64,000 nucleotides of DNA, taken from positions 1-64,000 of the forward strand of contig NZ_SRUU01000018.1 in the NCBI RefSeq assembly GCF_004791585.1, read 5' to 3'. Both the position numbers and the translations under genes were made by a program. Positions 1 to 8,709 of this stretch are shown here, one piece after another (the stretch's first letter is position 1; each line of letters opens with the position of its first letter). This stretch comes from Mesorhizobium sp. M1C.F.Ca.ET.210.01.1.1 (GTDB taxonomy: Bacteria > Pseudomonadota > Alphaproteobacteria > Rhizobiales > Rhizobiaceae). The notes beneath the pieces are model-generated. The model was given only the letters and a program-made list of their open reading frames with translations, made no database searches and was not told the origin of the DNA.

Positions 1-127
1 CTTCGCCAGGCGGCTAAAGACCCTTCACGGCCTCACGCCTTACGAAGCCATCTGCGCGGTATGGGCCAAACAGCCAGAAAGGTTCCGGCTCAATCCCGTC
101 CACTTGACCTCGGGACTGAACACCTAG
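1..127 (+). CDS. IS481-family transposase, C-terminal end (partial)
   Basis: The window opens inside a reading frame (frame starting at base 2) that ends at TAG 125-127. It encodes about 41 residues, including KTLHGLTPYEAI and ending LNPVHLTSGLNT. This matches the conserved C-terminus of IS481-type DDE integrases, which usually finish with a DP/NP-H-x-x-GLNT tail. The catalytic part lies outside the window, so it cannot be said whether the element is intact. Its stop codon overlaps the end of the convergent sulfotransferase gene by 4 bases, and no terminal inverted repeat was seen between them. Confidence 0.75.
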   Translation, partial: FARRLKTLHGLTPYEAICAVWAKQPERFRLNPVHLTSGLNT

Positions 128-1812
128 AGTTCAGCCAAGTCGCCTAGGGCATCGATCAGAGGCTGGATCCTGTCCGCGTAGTTCTTCCAGCGCTTGACCG
201 AGGTCTTGTAAATCGGCTGGCGAACCTGCCAGCGGCTGATCGTTCTGACCGCCCCTTCCTTCTCGAAGAAGCGAAGGCAGGCGTCATCCCAAGGGAGCCC
301 GAGGTGGTCGATCAGGCGACGCGATTGACCTTCCTGATCCGAAATCATGTCCTCGTAGCGATTTTCAAAGATGCGCCCAGGCAAAAGCGCCTTCCAATGC
401 GCCATAAGACGATCATATTCACGATAATACATACCCAAGTCGTGAAGATCAGACGTATAGTCGTGCGTTTCGTTGAGGTTCGAGGTAAAACAAGAAAAAC
501 AATTGTCGATCGCATCACGTTTGCAGTGGACAATGCGCGCATTCGGAAACATGATCGCGATCAAGCCAACTAGCTCAAAATTATGTGGCATCTTGTCCAC
601 GATACGCCGCGCCGTACCCGAGTACTGCCGCAAGTGTGCTAGGTAATCTTGCGCCAGCGTTTGAGATTGGCCGACCGTCATCGACTTTACTGGCTCTCCC
701 AAAACGCGGCCCACCTCTTCGTGCAAGCCACAGGCAATGGCAATACGTCTAAGTTTGGCAAGTTCTCCGGCGCCGTGAACCTCTGGATGGCTTGAGCAGA
801 TCTGCTCCGTCAGTGTCGTTCCGGAACGTGGCATTCCAACGACGAAAACCGGCACTTCGGAGGGGGCGCCAAATCCCGCCTTGGCCGCAAGAAGTTCCGC
901 GTCAAACAACTCGATCAGCAAATCCACTTTCTTCCGATAGGCAGCGATATCGAGCTTCTGCGTGGCAAATGTCTTGGCTTTCAGGTAGTGATCTATGGCG
1001 TCGTCAAAACGTTTGAGATCAGTCAAAATCTTGCCTGCCGCCATATGAAGCTCGTATGATCCAGCAGCGTCGACGACGGCTCGACGGTCAAGTTCGACAA
1101 GAATGGACTTAAGCTCTATCGGCTCACTTGAGAATTTTCTTGTGTTGACAAAGGCGTGGTAAGCTTCCGGGATGTTTAGTCCCAGGTCGACAGCTTCTTT
1201 CAGACAAGCCGCAGCTTCATCCATCCGCCCCAAGCTGCTGAGTGCGCGGGCTATGCCTAATCGCACTTCGGGATGATTATTGTTGATTTTGAGCACGCTA
1301 TTGTAGGCCGCCAAAGCCATATCAGCCTTTCCGAATTTGGTGCACGCTTGGCCTAATCCGCAAAGTGCGTCTACGAGATCAGGCTTAAGCTCGCAGGCGC
1401 GTTGCAGATGTTTGATCGCTGGCGGGAAGTCCCCGGCCTTCAACCAAGCTTCGCCGAGGCTGAGACGATAGTAAGGATTGTTAGGCTCTTGCATGGCCGC
1501 CCGCTCGAAATACTTGGCGGCCAGCTCGGCGTCGAAATCGACGCCCAGAGTTCCCAGAATGTATAAAGCGAGCGCATGCTCCGGCGTCCTCGCCAAAACG
1601 CGATGGCAGAGTTCTTCCGCCTCCGGCAGCCGTTCGGCTTTCTGCAGTTCCAGCGCCTGCCGCAACAACATGTCGTCGGCTTGCGCGCGAGACGGACTAC
1701 CCTTCGAAGACTGGCGCTTTGGCAGTCCGGCTTTTGGCGGGTGTGGGACCTTGGGCGGCGCGGATTGGGTCTTGAGGTGCTTGGCCCAGGCGGGCGGCAA
1801 TCGGTTGTTCAT
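124..1812 (-). CDS. TPR-repeat sulfotransferase
   Basis: This 562-residue protein has a basic, proline-rich N-terminus (about 1-45), then a run of tetratricopeptide repeats to about residue 300 (GLGQACTKFGKADMALAAYN is a typical unit), then a sulfotransferase domain. The 5'-phosphosulfate-binding loop is VGMPRSGTTLTEQ at about 325-337 and the 3'-phosphate-binding segment is RIVHCKRDAIDNCFS at about 426-440. Family knowledge says it transfers sulfate from PAPS to a carbohydrate or protein acceptor; the substrate cannot be read from sequence. TPR-sulfotransferase fusions are common in Rhizobiales. It sits alone, beside the transposase remnant, and is somewhat A/T-richer than the following genes, which suggests acquisition or IS-associated rearrangement. 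Confidence 0.85.
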   Translation of the reverse strand: MNNRLPPAWAKHLKTQSAPPKVPHPPKAGLPKRQSSKGSPSRAQADDMLLRQALELQKAERLPEAEELCHRVLARTPEHALALYILGTLGVDFDAELAAKYFERAAMQEPNNPYYRLSLGEAWLKAGDFPPAIKHLQRACELKPDLVDALCGLGQACTKFGKADMALAAYNSVLKINNNHPEVRLGIARALSSLGRMDEAAACLKEAVDLGLNIPEAYHAFVNTRKFSSEPIELKSILVELDRRAVVDAAGSYELHMAAGKILTDLKRFDDAIDHYLKAKTFATQKLDIAAYRKKVDLLIELFDAELLAAKAGFGAPSEVPVFVVGMPRSGTTLTEQICSSHPEVHGAGELAKLRRIAIACGLHEEVGRVLGEPVKSMTVGQSQTLAQDYLAHLRQYSGTARRIVDKMPHNFELVGLIAIMFPNARIVHCKRDAIDNCFSCFTSNLNETHDYTSDLHDLGMYYREYDRLMAHWKALLPGRIFENRYEDMISDQEGQSRRLIDHLGLPWDDACLRFFEKEGAVRTISRWQVRQPIYKTSVKRWKNYADRIQPLIDALGDLAEL

Positions 1813-1944
1813 TGCGCTTCGCTAGCAAAAGCGACCGAGAGAATCCAGTCCGGACCGCGATGCACGGTTGACACGCAGCACCCAGCCTTGCACCCGCCCA
1901 CCGCCCGCGCTAGCAAGAACCCCTCTTCCACGCGAGCCCTTGCC

Positions 1945-3057
1945 ATGCGCCAGCGCCCTCCCCTTACGCCGATCGTCGGTGCGCTTCCCACCACGGTGCC
2001 GTTCGTCGGGCCGGAAGCACAGGAGCGCGATCGCGGGCGGCCTTTTCGCGCCCGTATCGGCGCCAACGAGAGCAGTTTTGGTCCCTCGCCGCGTGTGATC
2101 GCCCGCATGGAGAGCGTTGCCCGCGACCAGTGGATGTATTGCGACCCGGACAATTACGAGCTGAAGGTCGCGGCGGCCGCGCACCACGATGTCAACGTCG
2201 AGAACGTGGTGGTGGGCGAAGGCATCGACGGCCTGCTTGGCCTCGTCGCCCGCATGTATGTCGCGCCGGGCGACACGGTGGTCACCTCACTTGGCGCCTA
2301 TCCCACCTTCAACTTCCACATCGCCGGCGTCGGCGGCCGGCTGGTGACGGTCCCGTATGTCGATGACAAGGAGGACCTGGAGGGGCTGCTGGCCGCGGTT
2401 CACCGGGAAAAGGCGCCGCTGGTCTATCTCTCCAACCCAGACAATCCGATGGGAAGCTGGTGGGAAGCGCCGCAGGTCATCCGCTTCATCGAAGCTTTGC
2501 CGGAAACCACCATGTTGGTGCTTGACGAGGCCTATGGCGAGCTGGGTCCGGCCTCGGCTCTGCCGCCGATCGATGTCGCGCGGCCAAACGTCGTGCGCAT
2601 GCGCACCTTCTCCAAGGCTTACGGACTGGCCGGCATACGCTGCGGCTACGCGGTGGCCGAACGTGAAGTGATCCGCGACTTCGAGAAGATACGCAACCAT
2701 TACGGCGTCAGCCGCATGGCGCAGATCGCCGGCCTCGAGGCGCTCGCCGACCAGGACTATCTGAATTCGGTGGTGGCCCGCGTGGCGGCCGGGCGGCGGC
2801 GCATCGCAGCCATCGCCGAGCAAAACGGCCTGAAGCCGCTGCCGTCGGCGACCAATTTCGTCACCATCGACTGCGGCCGCGACGGCGCCTTCGCGCTGAA
2901 GGTGATGCAGGCTCTCTTGTCGCGCGACGTGTTCATCCGCAAGCCGATGGCACCACGGCTCGATCGCTGCATCCGGGTCAGCGTCGGCCTCGACCATGAA
3001 CTCGACATCTTCGCCGAGGAACTGCCCGGCGCGCTGGCGGCGGCGCGAGGGAACTGA
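1945..3057 (+). CDS. Pyridoxal-phosphate aminotransferase, histidinol-phosphate aminotransferase-like
   Basis: Fold-type I aminotransferase of 370 residues from ATG 1945; the open frame extends further upstream, but that part runs antisense to the sulfotransferase gene. Visible signatures are the substrate-side segment ANESSFGPSP near 40, the Asn of YLSNPDNPMG (about 161-170), the cofactor-ring Asp in LVLDEAYGE (D194) and the Schiff-base lysine in TFSKAYGLAGIRCGY (K224). These fit the HisC/Cobd-like group, which moves an amino group between glutamate and an imidazole- or aromatic-type 2-oxo acid. No his genes are nearby, so a dedicated histidine role is not supported; it may be a broad-range paralogue. 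Confidence 0.85.
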   Translation: MRQRPPLTPIVGALPTTVPFVGPEAQERDRGRPFRARIGANESSFGPSPRVIARMESVARDQWMYCDPDNYELKVAAAAHHDVNVENVVVGEGIDGLLGLVARMYVAPGDTVVTSLGAYPTFNFHIAGVGGRLVTVPYVDDKEDLEGLLAAVHREKAPLVYLSNPDNPMGSWWEAPQVIRFIEALPETTMLVLDEAYGELGPASALPPIDVARPNVVRMRTFSKAYGLAGIRCGYAVAEREVIRDFEKIRNHYGVSRMAQIAGLEALADQDYLNSVVARVAAGRRRIAAIAEQNGLKPLPSATNFVTIDCGRDGAFALKVMQALLSRDVFIRKPMAPRLDRCIRVSVGLDHELDIFAEELPGALAAARGN

Positions 3058-3118
3058 CCGGCCGTTGCATTTGCCCTGTGCTGCTCCAGATTGATGGGGG
3101 CAGATTCTGGAGCGGACG

Positions 3119-3400
3119 ATGCAGGGTGAGCAAAGAGCCGTGCGGGCGCGCGTTTCCGGCATGGTGCAAGGCGTCAGCTACCGCGTCTGGACACGCAACG
3201 AAGCTGTGCGTCTCGGGCTGACGGGCTGGGTGCGCAACGAGCGCGACGGCTCGGTCGCGGCACTCATCGTCGGCGCCGATGCCGCGGTCGCCGCCATGAT
3301 CGACCGGCTTTGGCAAGGACCGCGGGGCGCGCTGGTCTCGAAGGTCGACGTCGAGGAGGCCTCCGACAACGTGCCTGCCGACTTCCGGATCATCGTCTAG
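3119..3400 (+). CDS. acyP: Acylphosphatase
   Basis: A 93-residue protein, the usual acylphosphatase length. It carries the phosphate-binding loop GMVQGVSYR with the catalytic Arg at 22, and the second signature [11 protein letters not shown] with the catalytic Asn at 40. The family hydrolyses carboxyl-phosphate bonds in acyl phosphates such as 1,3-bisphosphoglycerate or carbamoyl phosphate, in the cytoplasm. It begins 61 bases after the aminotransferase on the same strand; the gap has no obvious terminator, so the two may be co-transcribed. ATG 3119 is preceded by a purine-rich GGAGCGGACG stretch. Confidence 0.92.
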   Translation: MQGEQRAVRARVSGMVQGVSYRVWTRNEAVRLGLTGWVRNERDGSVAALIVGADAAVAAMIDRLWQGPRGALVSKVDVEEASDNVPADFRIIV

Positions 3401-3457
3401 TTCTCATTGGCCTTCGCAAACCGATGCGAGGAATGAGTGTTCGATGCATCTTGAATT

Positions 3458-3473
3458 AATTGAACGTTCGTTT
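3458..3473. promoter_or_regulatory. Candidate TetR operator
   Basis: A perfect 8-bp palindrome GAACGTTC (3462-3469), with matching AA/TT ends two bases out on each side, lies 24 bases before the likely start of the TetR gene in an A/T-rich promoter stretch. TetR regulators usually bind such palindromes in their own promoter. The link to this regulator is inferred from position only. Confidence 0.4.
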
Positions 3474-3496
3474 TATTAATGCCATCAGAGGCAGAC

Positions 3497-4147
3497 ATGG
3501 CACGCACCACAGGCTCCGACGGGGAAAAAACCGAGGCGGCCGTCCGCGAGGCGGCGGTCAGCCTGATCGCGCGTCTCGGCTACGAAGCGATGTCGATGCG
3601 CCAACTGGCGGCCGAAGTTGGCGTGCAGGCCGCCGCGCTCTACCGCTACTTCCCGACCAAGGAGGACCTGCTGTTCACGCTGATGCGCGAGCATATGGAA
3701 GGCCTGCTGGAAGCCTGGAACGCGGCGCGTCCGGCGGCGGTCGACCCGGCGGCGCGGCTTGCCGCCTATGTCGAGAACCACATTGCCTTCCATATCGCGC
3801 GGCGCCACGCCACCCATGTCTCGAACATGGAGCTGCGCAGCCTCTCGCATGAGCGGCTGACACAGATTCTCAAGCTGCGTACCGCCTACGAGAAGGAGTT
3901 GCGCGCCATCCTGCGCGACGGCGCGGAGGCCGGCGTCTTCGAGATCGACGATGTCGGGCTCACCGCCATGGCACTGATCCAGATGATGACCGGCGTCATC
4001 GTCTGGTTCCGGCCGGGCGAGCGGCTGTCGATCGCTGAAGTCACCACGACATATCTTTCAATGACAATGCGGCTCGTCGGCGCGAAGATCGACGCCTACA
4101 GCGCCGCGCGTCCACTGGGACGCGCGAAGGACGCTGTGGCACTTTGA
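3497..4147 (+). CDS. TetR/AcrR-family transcriptional regulator of the leucine degradation cluster
   Basis: The start is put at ATG 3497 because AGAGG lies about 7 bases upstream; an in-frame ATG at 3479 has no such site. The 216-residue protein has an N-terminal helix-turn-helix ([37 protein letters not shown] split over about residues 15-50) with the family's [11 protein letters not shown] signature, then a helical ligand-binding domain. It lies 65 bases before ivd on the same strand. In proteobacteria, TetR or MerR regulators sensing acyl-CoA control these genes, so repression relieved by a pathway acyl-CoA is a reasonable inference. The family call is firm; the ligand is not known. Confidence 0.85.
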   Translation: MARTTGSDGEKTEAAVREAAVSLIARLGYEAMSMRQLAAEVGVQAAALYRYFPTKEDLLFTLMREHMEGLLEAWNAARPAAVDPAARLAAYVENHIAFHIARRHATHVSNMELRSLSHERLTQILKLRTAYEKELRAILRDGAEAGVFEIDDVGLTAMALIQMMTGVIVWFRPGERLSIAEVTTTYLSMTMRLVGAKIDAYSAARPLGRAKDAVAL

Positions 4148-4153
4148 ATTTTG

Positions 4154-4197
4154 GCATGATCCTTTCCGAAGATCGGAGTCGATTTTCAGGGTCATGC
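4154..4197. repeat. Rhizobial intergenic palindrome (REP-like)
   Basis: GCATGATCC at 4154-4162 is matched by GGGTCATGC at 4189-4197, an inverted repeat with a weakly paired interior. It resembles the short GCATGATCC...GGATCATGC-type palindromes scattered in Rhizobiales intergenic DNA. It sits between the TetR gene and ivd and may act as a transcript-stabilising or attenuating hairpin. Confidence 0.5.
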
Positions 4198-4212
4198 GCG
4201 GGGAGGAACGGC

Positions 4213-5376
4213 ATGTACACCAATACGCTGAACTTCGGGCTTGATGCCGACGTCGAGGCCCTGCGCGATACCGTGCGGCGCTTCGCGCAGGACAAGATCG
4301 CGCCGATCGCGGCCGAGATCGACCGGTCCAACGAATTCCCGGCGCATCTGTGGGGCGAGCTCGGCGCGCTCGGCCTGCTTGGCATTACCGCCGATCCGGA
4401 TTTCGGCGGCAGCGGCATGGGCTATCTCGCGCATGTCGTGGCGATGGAGGAGATCTCGCGCGCGTCGGCCTCTGTCGGCCTTTCATACGGCGCGCACTCC
4501 AATCTCTGCGTCAACCAGATCAACCGCTGGGCGACGCCGGCGCAGAAGGAAAAATACCTCCCCGCGCTATGCTCGGGCGACAAGGTCGGCGCGCTGGCGA
4601 TGTCGGAGCCCGGCGCCGGCTCGGATGTGGTTTCGCTTAGGCTGCGCGCCGAAAAGCGCAACGACCGCTATGTGCTCAACGGCTCGAAAATGTGGATCAC
4701 CAATGGTCCCGACGCCGAAACGCTGGTGGTCTACGCCAAGACCGACCCGGAGCGCCATTCGCGCGGTATCACCGCCTTCATCGTTGAAAAGACCATGGCC
4801 GGGTTCTCGGTGGCGCAAAAGCTGGACAAGCTCGGCATGCGCGGTTCCAACACCGGCGAGCTCGTCTTCGAGAATGTCGAGGTGCCGTTCGACAATGTGC
4901 TGCATGAGGAAGGGCGCGGCGTCGAGGTGCTGATGTCGGGCCTCGATTATGAGCGTGCCGTGCTCTCCGGCGGGCCGATCGGGCTGATGGCGGCCTGCCT
5001 GGACGTCGCGGTCCCTTACGTGCATGAACGCAAGCAGTTCGGCCAGCCGATCGGCAGCTTCCAGCTTGTGCAGGGCAAGCTCGCCGACATGTACACGACG
5101 ATGAACGCCGCCCGCGCCTATGTCTATGCCGTGGCCGCCGCCTGCGACCGCGGCGAGACCACGCGCAAGGACGCCGCCGGCTGCGTGCTCTTCGCCGCCG
5201 AGAAGGCGACGCAAATGGCGCTCGACGCCATCCAGCTGCTCGGCGGCAACGGCTATATCAACGACTATCCGGCCGGCCGCCTGCTGCGCGACGCCAAGCT
5301 CTACGAGATCGGCGCCGGCACCAGCGAGATCCGCCGCTGGCTGATCGGCCGCGAGATCATGGCGGAGGGGGTGTGA
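4213..5376 (+). CDS. ivd: Isovaleryl-CoA dehydrogenase
   Basis: Start ATG 4213 has a GGGAGG site 6-12 bases upstream; the longer upstream frame would run through the intergenic palindrome. The 387-residue product is a typical acyl-CoA dehydrogenase: signature 1 [12 protein letters not shown] (about 129-140), catalytic base Glu247 in [12 protein letters not shown] placed as in isovaleryl-CoA dehydrogenases, and the C-terminal [10 protein letters not shown] and GAGTSEIRR segments. It oxidises isovaleryl-CoA to 3-methylcrotonyl-CoA with FAD, passing electrons to ETF and then the ETF-ubiquinone oxidoreductase, which is also in this window (21889-23568). Methylcrotonyl-CoA carboxylase genes downstream support leucine catabolism rather than a generic acyl-CoA role. 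Confidence 0.93.
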   Translation: MYTNTLNFGLDADVEALRDTVRRFAQDKIAPIAAEIDRSNEFPAHLWGELGALGLLGITADPDFGGSGMGYLAHVVAMEEISRASASVGLSYGAHSNLCVNQINRWATPAQKEKYLPALCSGDKVGALAMSEPGAGSDVVSLRLRAEKRNDRYVLNGSKMWITNGPDAETLVVYAKTDPERHSRGITAFIVEKTMAGFSVAQKLDKLGMRGSNTGELVFENVEVPFDNVLHEEGRGVEVLMSGLDYERAVLSGGPIGLMAACLDVAVPYVHERKQFGQPIGSFQLVQGKLADMYTTMNAARAYVYAVAAACDRGETTRKDAAGCVLFAAEKATQMALDAIQLLGGNGYINDYPAGRLLRDAKLYEIGAGTSEIRRWLIGREIMAEGV

Positions 5377-5393
5377 TGTCTCCCTCCGCCGCC

Positions 5394-5777
5394 TCAGCCG
5401 AATGCCTTGGGCAAGTCATCGGTTGGCTTGGCGACGATCTGGTGCGCATCGCGCCACAGCACCTCGCGCTGGCGCGCCGACCTGATGGAGCGCACGGGCA
5501 AGCCGCCCTCCTCGATCAGCCAGGCGCAGTAGCGCGCACGACTGATCGCTTCCTTGGCGTCCGGATGGAACCAGCAGATGCCCCAGATCGGACTACGGCG
5601 CTTGAAATGCCGGCCGACCCGGCCAGGAATGGGCAAATGCTGATTGAACCAGTCGAACTGGTTCTGCAGCTCGCCATGAATCCAATCCTGGCGGTGCAGG
5701 TACCAGGACGCGTGGAAAAAGCCGGTCTCCACCCGGCTTTTCGGATGGATCAGCGGCGTTACAAACCGCACATACAT
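5394..5777 (-). CDS. Conserved hypothetical protein inside the leucine cluster
   Basis: A 127-residue protein from ATG 5777 (a GTG at 5789 is an alternative). It is rich in Trp, His and Arg, with no signal peptide or membrane segment, and is probably a small cytoplasmic protein. I do not recognise a named family. It is transcribed against ivd and mccB, ends 17 bases from the ivd stop, and so splits an otherwise co-directional cluster. The codon composition is like that of its neighbours and the minus-strand frame reads as a compact globular protein, so I favour it over the overlapping plus-strand frame (5373-6014). Confidence 0.55.
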   Translation of the reverse strand: MYVRFVTPLIHPKSRVETGFFHASWYLHRQDWIHGELQNQFDWFNQHLPIPGRVGRHFKRRSPIWGICWFHPDAKEAISRARYCAWLIEEGGLPVRSIRSARQREVLWRDAHQIVAKPTDDLPKAFG

Positions 5778-6022
5778 AGTGACACCCACAGCGCCTCAAA
5801 GTGCCGTGTTCCTCTTGCTCAAATTCGGGACGTGGAAAGCCGCCCTTCGGCGGCGTCAGGCCATGGCCGAAGGGAGACATCTGGTGAAATGCATGGACAT
5901 GCCTTTCATCGTCGCCTCCTGAAGGTGTCACTCGTACAAAAGATGCCACGCCTGGCACGCAGCATCCGGGCGCGGGCTGTTACACTGGTTCCGTTGCGGC
6001 ATCAAGAGGTGTGAGGAAGAAC

Positions 6023-7630
6023 GTGGCCACCCTGCAAACCCAGATCTCCCCCTCCTCCGACAACTTCCGCGCCAATGCTGAACGCATGCGCGAGTTGGTC
6101 GCCGACATCGCCGAGAAGGCGGCCGGCATCGAGCGTGGCGGCTCCGACGAGGCGCGCGAGCGCCACCAGGGCCGCGGCAAGCTGTTGCCGCGCGAAAGGC
6201 TCGCGCAACTGCTCGACACCGGCTCGCCTTTCCTCGAGGTCGGCCAGTTCGCGGCATGGTCGATGTATGGCGAGGACATTCCGTCGGCAGGCATCATCAC
6301 CGGCATCGGCCGCGTCGAAGGCACTGAAGTGATGGTCGTCGTCAACGACGCCACGGTGAAAGGCGGCACCTACTATCCCGTGACGGTGAAGAAGCATTTG
6401 CGCGCGCAGGAGATCGCGCTGCAGAACAGGCTGCCTTGCGTCTATCTCGTCGACAGCGGCGGCGCGAACCTGCCCAACCAGGACGAGGTGTTTCCCGACC
6501 GCGAGCATTTCGGCCGCATCTTCTACAACCAGGCCAACATGTCGGCGGCCGGCATCCCGCAGATCGCCTGCGTCATGGGCTCCTGCACGGCCGGCGGCGC
6601 CTATGTGCCGGCGATGTCGGACGAGACGATCATGGTGCGCAACCAGGCGACCATTTTTCTGGGCGGGCCGCCGCTGGTGAAGGCCGCCACCGGTGAGGAT
6701 GTGAGCGCCGAGGAACTCGGCGGCGCCGATGTCCACACCAGGCTTTCCGGCGTTGCCGACCATTACGCCATGGACGACGAGCATGCGCTGGCCATTTGCC
6801 GGCGCATCGTCAGGAACCTCAATCGGAACAAGGCCGTAAGCCTGAACTTACAGAAACCGATTCCGCCGCTTCATGACCCGCATGAACTCTACGGCATCGT
6901 GCCGACCGACCTGCGCCAGCCCTATGACGTGCGCGAGGTGATCGCGCGCCTTGTCGACGGCTCGGAGTTCGACGAGTTCAAGCAGAATTACGGGACGACG
7001 CTGGTGACAGGCTTTGCGCATCTGCATGGCATGCCGGTCGGCATCCTGGGCAACAATGGCGTGCTCTTCTCGGAAAGCGCGCTGAAGGGCGCGCATTTCA
7101 TCGAACTCTGCTGCCAGCGCGGCATTCCGCTGATTTTCTTGCAAAACATCACCGGCTTCATGGTCGGGCGAAAGTACGAGGCCGGCGGCATCGCCAAGGA
7201 CGGGGCCAAGCTGGTCACGGCGGTCGCCACGGCACGGGTGCCGAAGCTCACCGTCATTGTCGGCGGCTCGTTCGGCGCCGGCAATTACGGCATGTGCGGG
7301 CGCGCCTATTCACCCCGTTTCCTGTGGATGTGGCCGAACGCGCGCATCTCGGTGATGGGCGGCGAGCAGGCAGCGACGGTACTTGCCATGGTCAAGCGCG
7401 AAGGCATCGAGCGCAAGGGTGGGCAATGGAGCGCCGAGGAGGAGGCGAAGTTCCGCAAGCCGATCCTGATGAAATACGAGCACGAGGGCCACCCGCTCTA
7501 TTCCTCGGCAAGGCTCTGGGACGACGGCATCATCGATCCGGCCAAGACGCGCGAGGTACTGGCGCTGAGCCTCTCGGCGGCGCTCAATGCCGGCATCGAG
7601 GAGACGAAGTTCGGCGTGTTCAGGATGTGA
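6023..7630 (+). CDS. mccB: 3-methylcrotonyl-CoA carboxylase, carboxyltransferase (beta) subunit
   Basis: GTG 6023 is chosen because GAGGAA lies 6 bases before it; an in-frame GTG at 6011 lies within that site. The 535-residue product has the two-lobed crotonase-like carboxyltransferase fold, with [16 protein letters not shown] and [16 protein letters not shown] in the N lobe and [36 protein letters not shown] and [16 protein letters not shown] in the C lobe. It moves CO2 from biotin to 3-methylcrotonyl-CoA, giving 3-methylglutaconyl-CoA. Its partner MccA is encoded 1.1 kb downstream. The hydratase and HMG-CoA lyase that finish the pathway are not in this window. Confidence 0.95.
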   Translation: MATLQTQISPSSDNFRANAERMRELVADIAEKAAGIERGGSDEARERHQGRGKLLPRERLAQLLDTGSPFLEVGQFAAWSMYGEDIPSAGIITGIGRVEGTEVMVVVNDATVKGGTYYPVTVKKHLRAQEIALQNRLPCVYLVDSGGANLPNQDEVFPDREHFGRIFYNQANMSAAGIPQIACVMGSCTAGGAYVPAMSDETIMVRNQATIFLGGPPLVKAATGEDVSAEELGGADVHTRLSGVADHYAMDDEHALAICRRIVRNLNRNKAVSLNLQKPIPPLHDPHELYGIVPTDLRQPYDVREVIARLVDGSEFDEFKQNYGTTLVTGFAHLHGMPVGILGNNGVLFSESALKGAHFIELCCQRGIPLIFLQNITGFMVGRKYEAGGIAKDGAKLVTAVATARVPKLTVIVGGSFGAGNYGMCGRAYSPRFLWMWPNARISVMGGEQAATVLAMVKREGIERKGGQWSAEEEAKFRKPILMKYEHEGHPLYSSARLWDDGIIDPAKTREVLALSLSAALNAGIEETKFGVFRM

Positions 7631-7632
7631 CG

Positions 7633-8163
7633 ATGAGCGGTGTCAGCGACAGGATCCGCGTCCACACCGGCGACATCACGAAGCTCGCGGTGGATGCCAT
7701 CGTCAACGCCGCCAATTCCTCGCTGCTCGGCGGCGGCGGCGTCGACGGCGCCATCCACCGCGCGGCAGGCCCTGAACTGGACGCCGAGTGCCGCGCGCTC
7801 AATGGCTGCAACACCGGCGATGCCAAGTTGACCAGGGGCTATCGTCTGCCGGCACGCTACGTCATCCATACGGTCGGGCCAGTCTGGCACGGCGGCGGCA
7901 GGGGCGAGGCGAAACTGCTTGCCTGCTGCTACCGGCGCTCGCTCGAAATCGCCCGCGCCCAAGGCTGTCAGATGGTCGCCTTCCCGGCGATTTCGACCGG
8001 CATCTACGGCTATCCCAAGGACGAGGCGACCGGCATTGCTGTCGAAACCGTAGCTGACTTTCTGCGGCAAAACCCGGCGCCCGAAACCGTTACTTTTTGC
8101 TGCTTCGACGAACAGGTGGCCGAACTATACCGCCGTGCCGTTGCTGATCTTGGAAAAGGCTGA
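7633..8163 (+). CDS. Macrodomain O-acetyl-ADP-ribose deacetylase
   Basis: Starting 2 bases after the mccB stop, this 176-residue protein is a stand-alone MacroD-type macrodomain. Visible motifs are [20 protein letters not shown] (ADP-ribose binding, with the conserved Asn and Asp), a phosphate loop [12 protein letters not shown], and AGPELDAEC and [10 protein letters not shown]. The family hydrolyses O-acetyl-ADP-ribose and can remove mono-ADP-ribose from proteins. Translational coupling to mccB is likely from the spacing. Placement between the two carboxylase subunit genes suggests a link with protein deacylation during acyl-CoA breakdown, but that is inference. Confidence 0.92.
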   Translation: MSGVSDRIRVHTGDITKLAVDAIVNAANSSLLGGGGVDGAIHRAAGPELDAECRALNGCNTGDAKLTRGYRLPARYVIHTVGPVWHGGGRGEAKLLACCYRRSLEIARAQGCQMVAFPAISTGIYGYPKDEATGIAVETVADFLRQNPAPETVTFCCFDEQVAELYRRAVADLGKG

Positions 8164-8282
8164 ACTTATGGACCAGCAGATTCCTCAGTGCAGGCAAGGG
8201 CGAATTATGGTCGGATGGCTAGCACCGGTGAAAAATATTCGTTACTGCTCATCCTGCATTTTCAAATGGGGATGGGGTCAAA

Positions 8283-8660
8283 ATGGGATTGAAATATTCA
8301 CGGAACGCGGCTGCCTCGATACTTGCCTGTTTGCTTATGTTCGTTGCTCCGGGCGTCGGCTCAGCGGAATCGCTGGCCGGCAAGATTGGCGACAAACGCT
8401 TTGCTCCAACTCTTTCGCTCGATCCGAAGGAAGCCTGCTACAAATCCTACCTTGCCTATATCGCCGCAAGCGGCCATTCGGCTTACGCTACGACCTTCTA
8501 TTCGCGCGTCGTCGATCTTCACATTTTCTGCAGCGTGAAGCTCAACGCGCCTTCGCAGAAGGCCGCGGAGGATATCGCCTTGCGTGCCTGTCAGAGCGGC
8601 TTCAAAAGGTGGAAGGTCAAGACCGCCAGCGGCGGCTGCGCGATCGCGGCTTCGAAATAG
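8283..8660 (+). CDS. Small secreted protein of unknown function
   Basis: A 125-residue protein with a clear Sec signal: a basic start (MGLKYSRN), a hydrophobic core to about residue 20 and a likely cleavage after GVGSA. The mature part has four cysteines (in EACYK, IFCSV, RACQS and GGCAI), suggesting two periplasmic disulfides. A segment KAAEDIALRACQSGFKRW resembles the helix of DUF4189/'caspase-like' small secreted repeats in rhizobia, but I cannot name the family. It lies between the macrodomain gene and mccA, 49 bases before the latter, so it probably travels in the same transcript. Confidence 0.7.
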   Translation: MGLKYSRNAAASILACLLMFVAPGVGSAESLAGKIGDKRFAPTLSLDPKEACYKSYLAYIAASGHSAYATTFYSRVVDLHIFCSVKLNAPSQKAAEDIALRACQSGFKRWKVKTASGGCAIAASK

Positions 8661-8709
8661 GCCGGCGCATTTCGGACTGGCGCCGCCCGTCGCAAACCCG
8701 GGAGGCTCC

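Noticed and set aside
5373-6014. Plus-strand frame between ivd and mccB
   Set aside because: Overlaps a more protein-like minus-strand frame (5394-5777), lacks a ribosome site, and its composition is that of a shadow.
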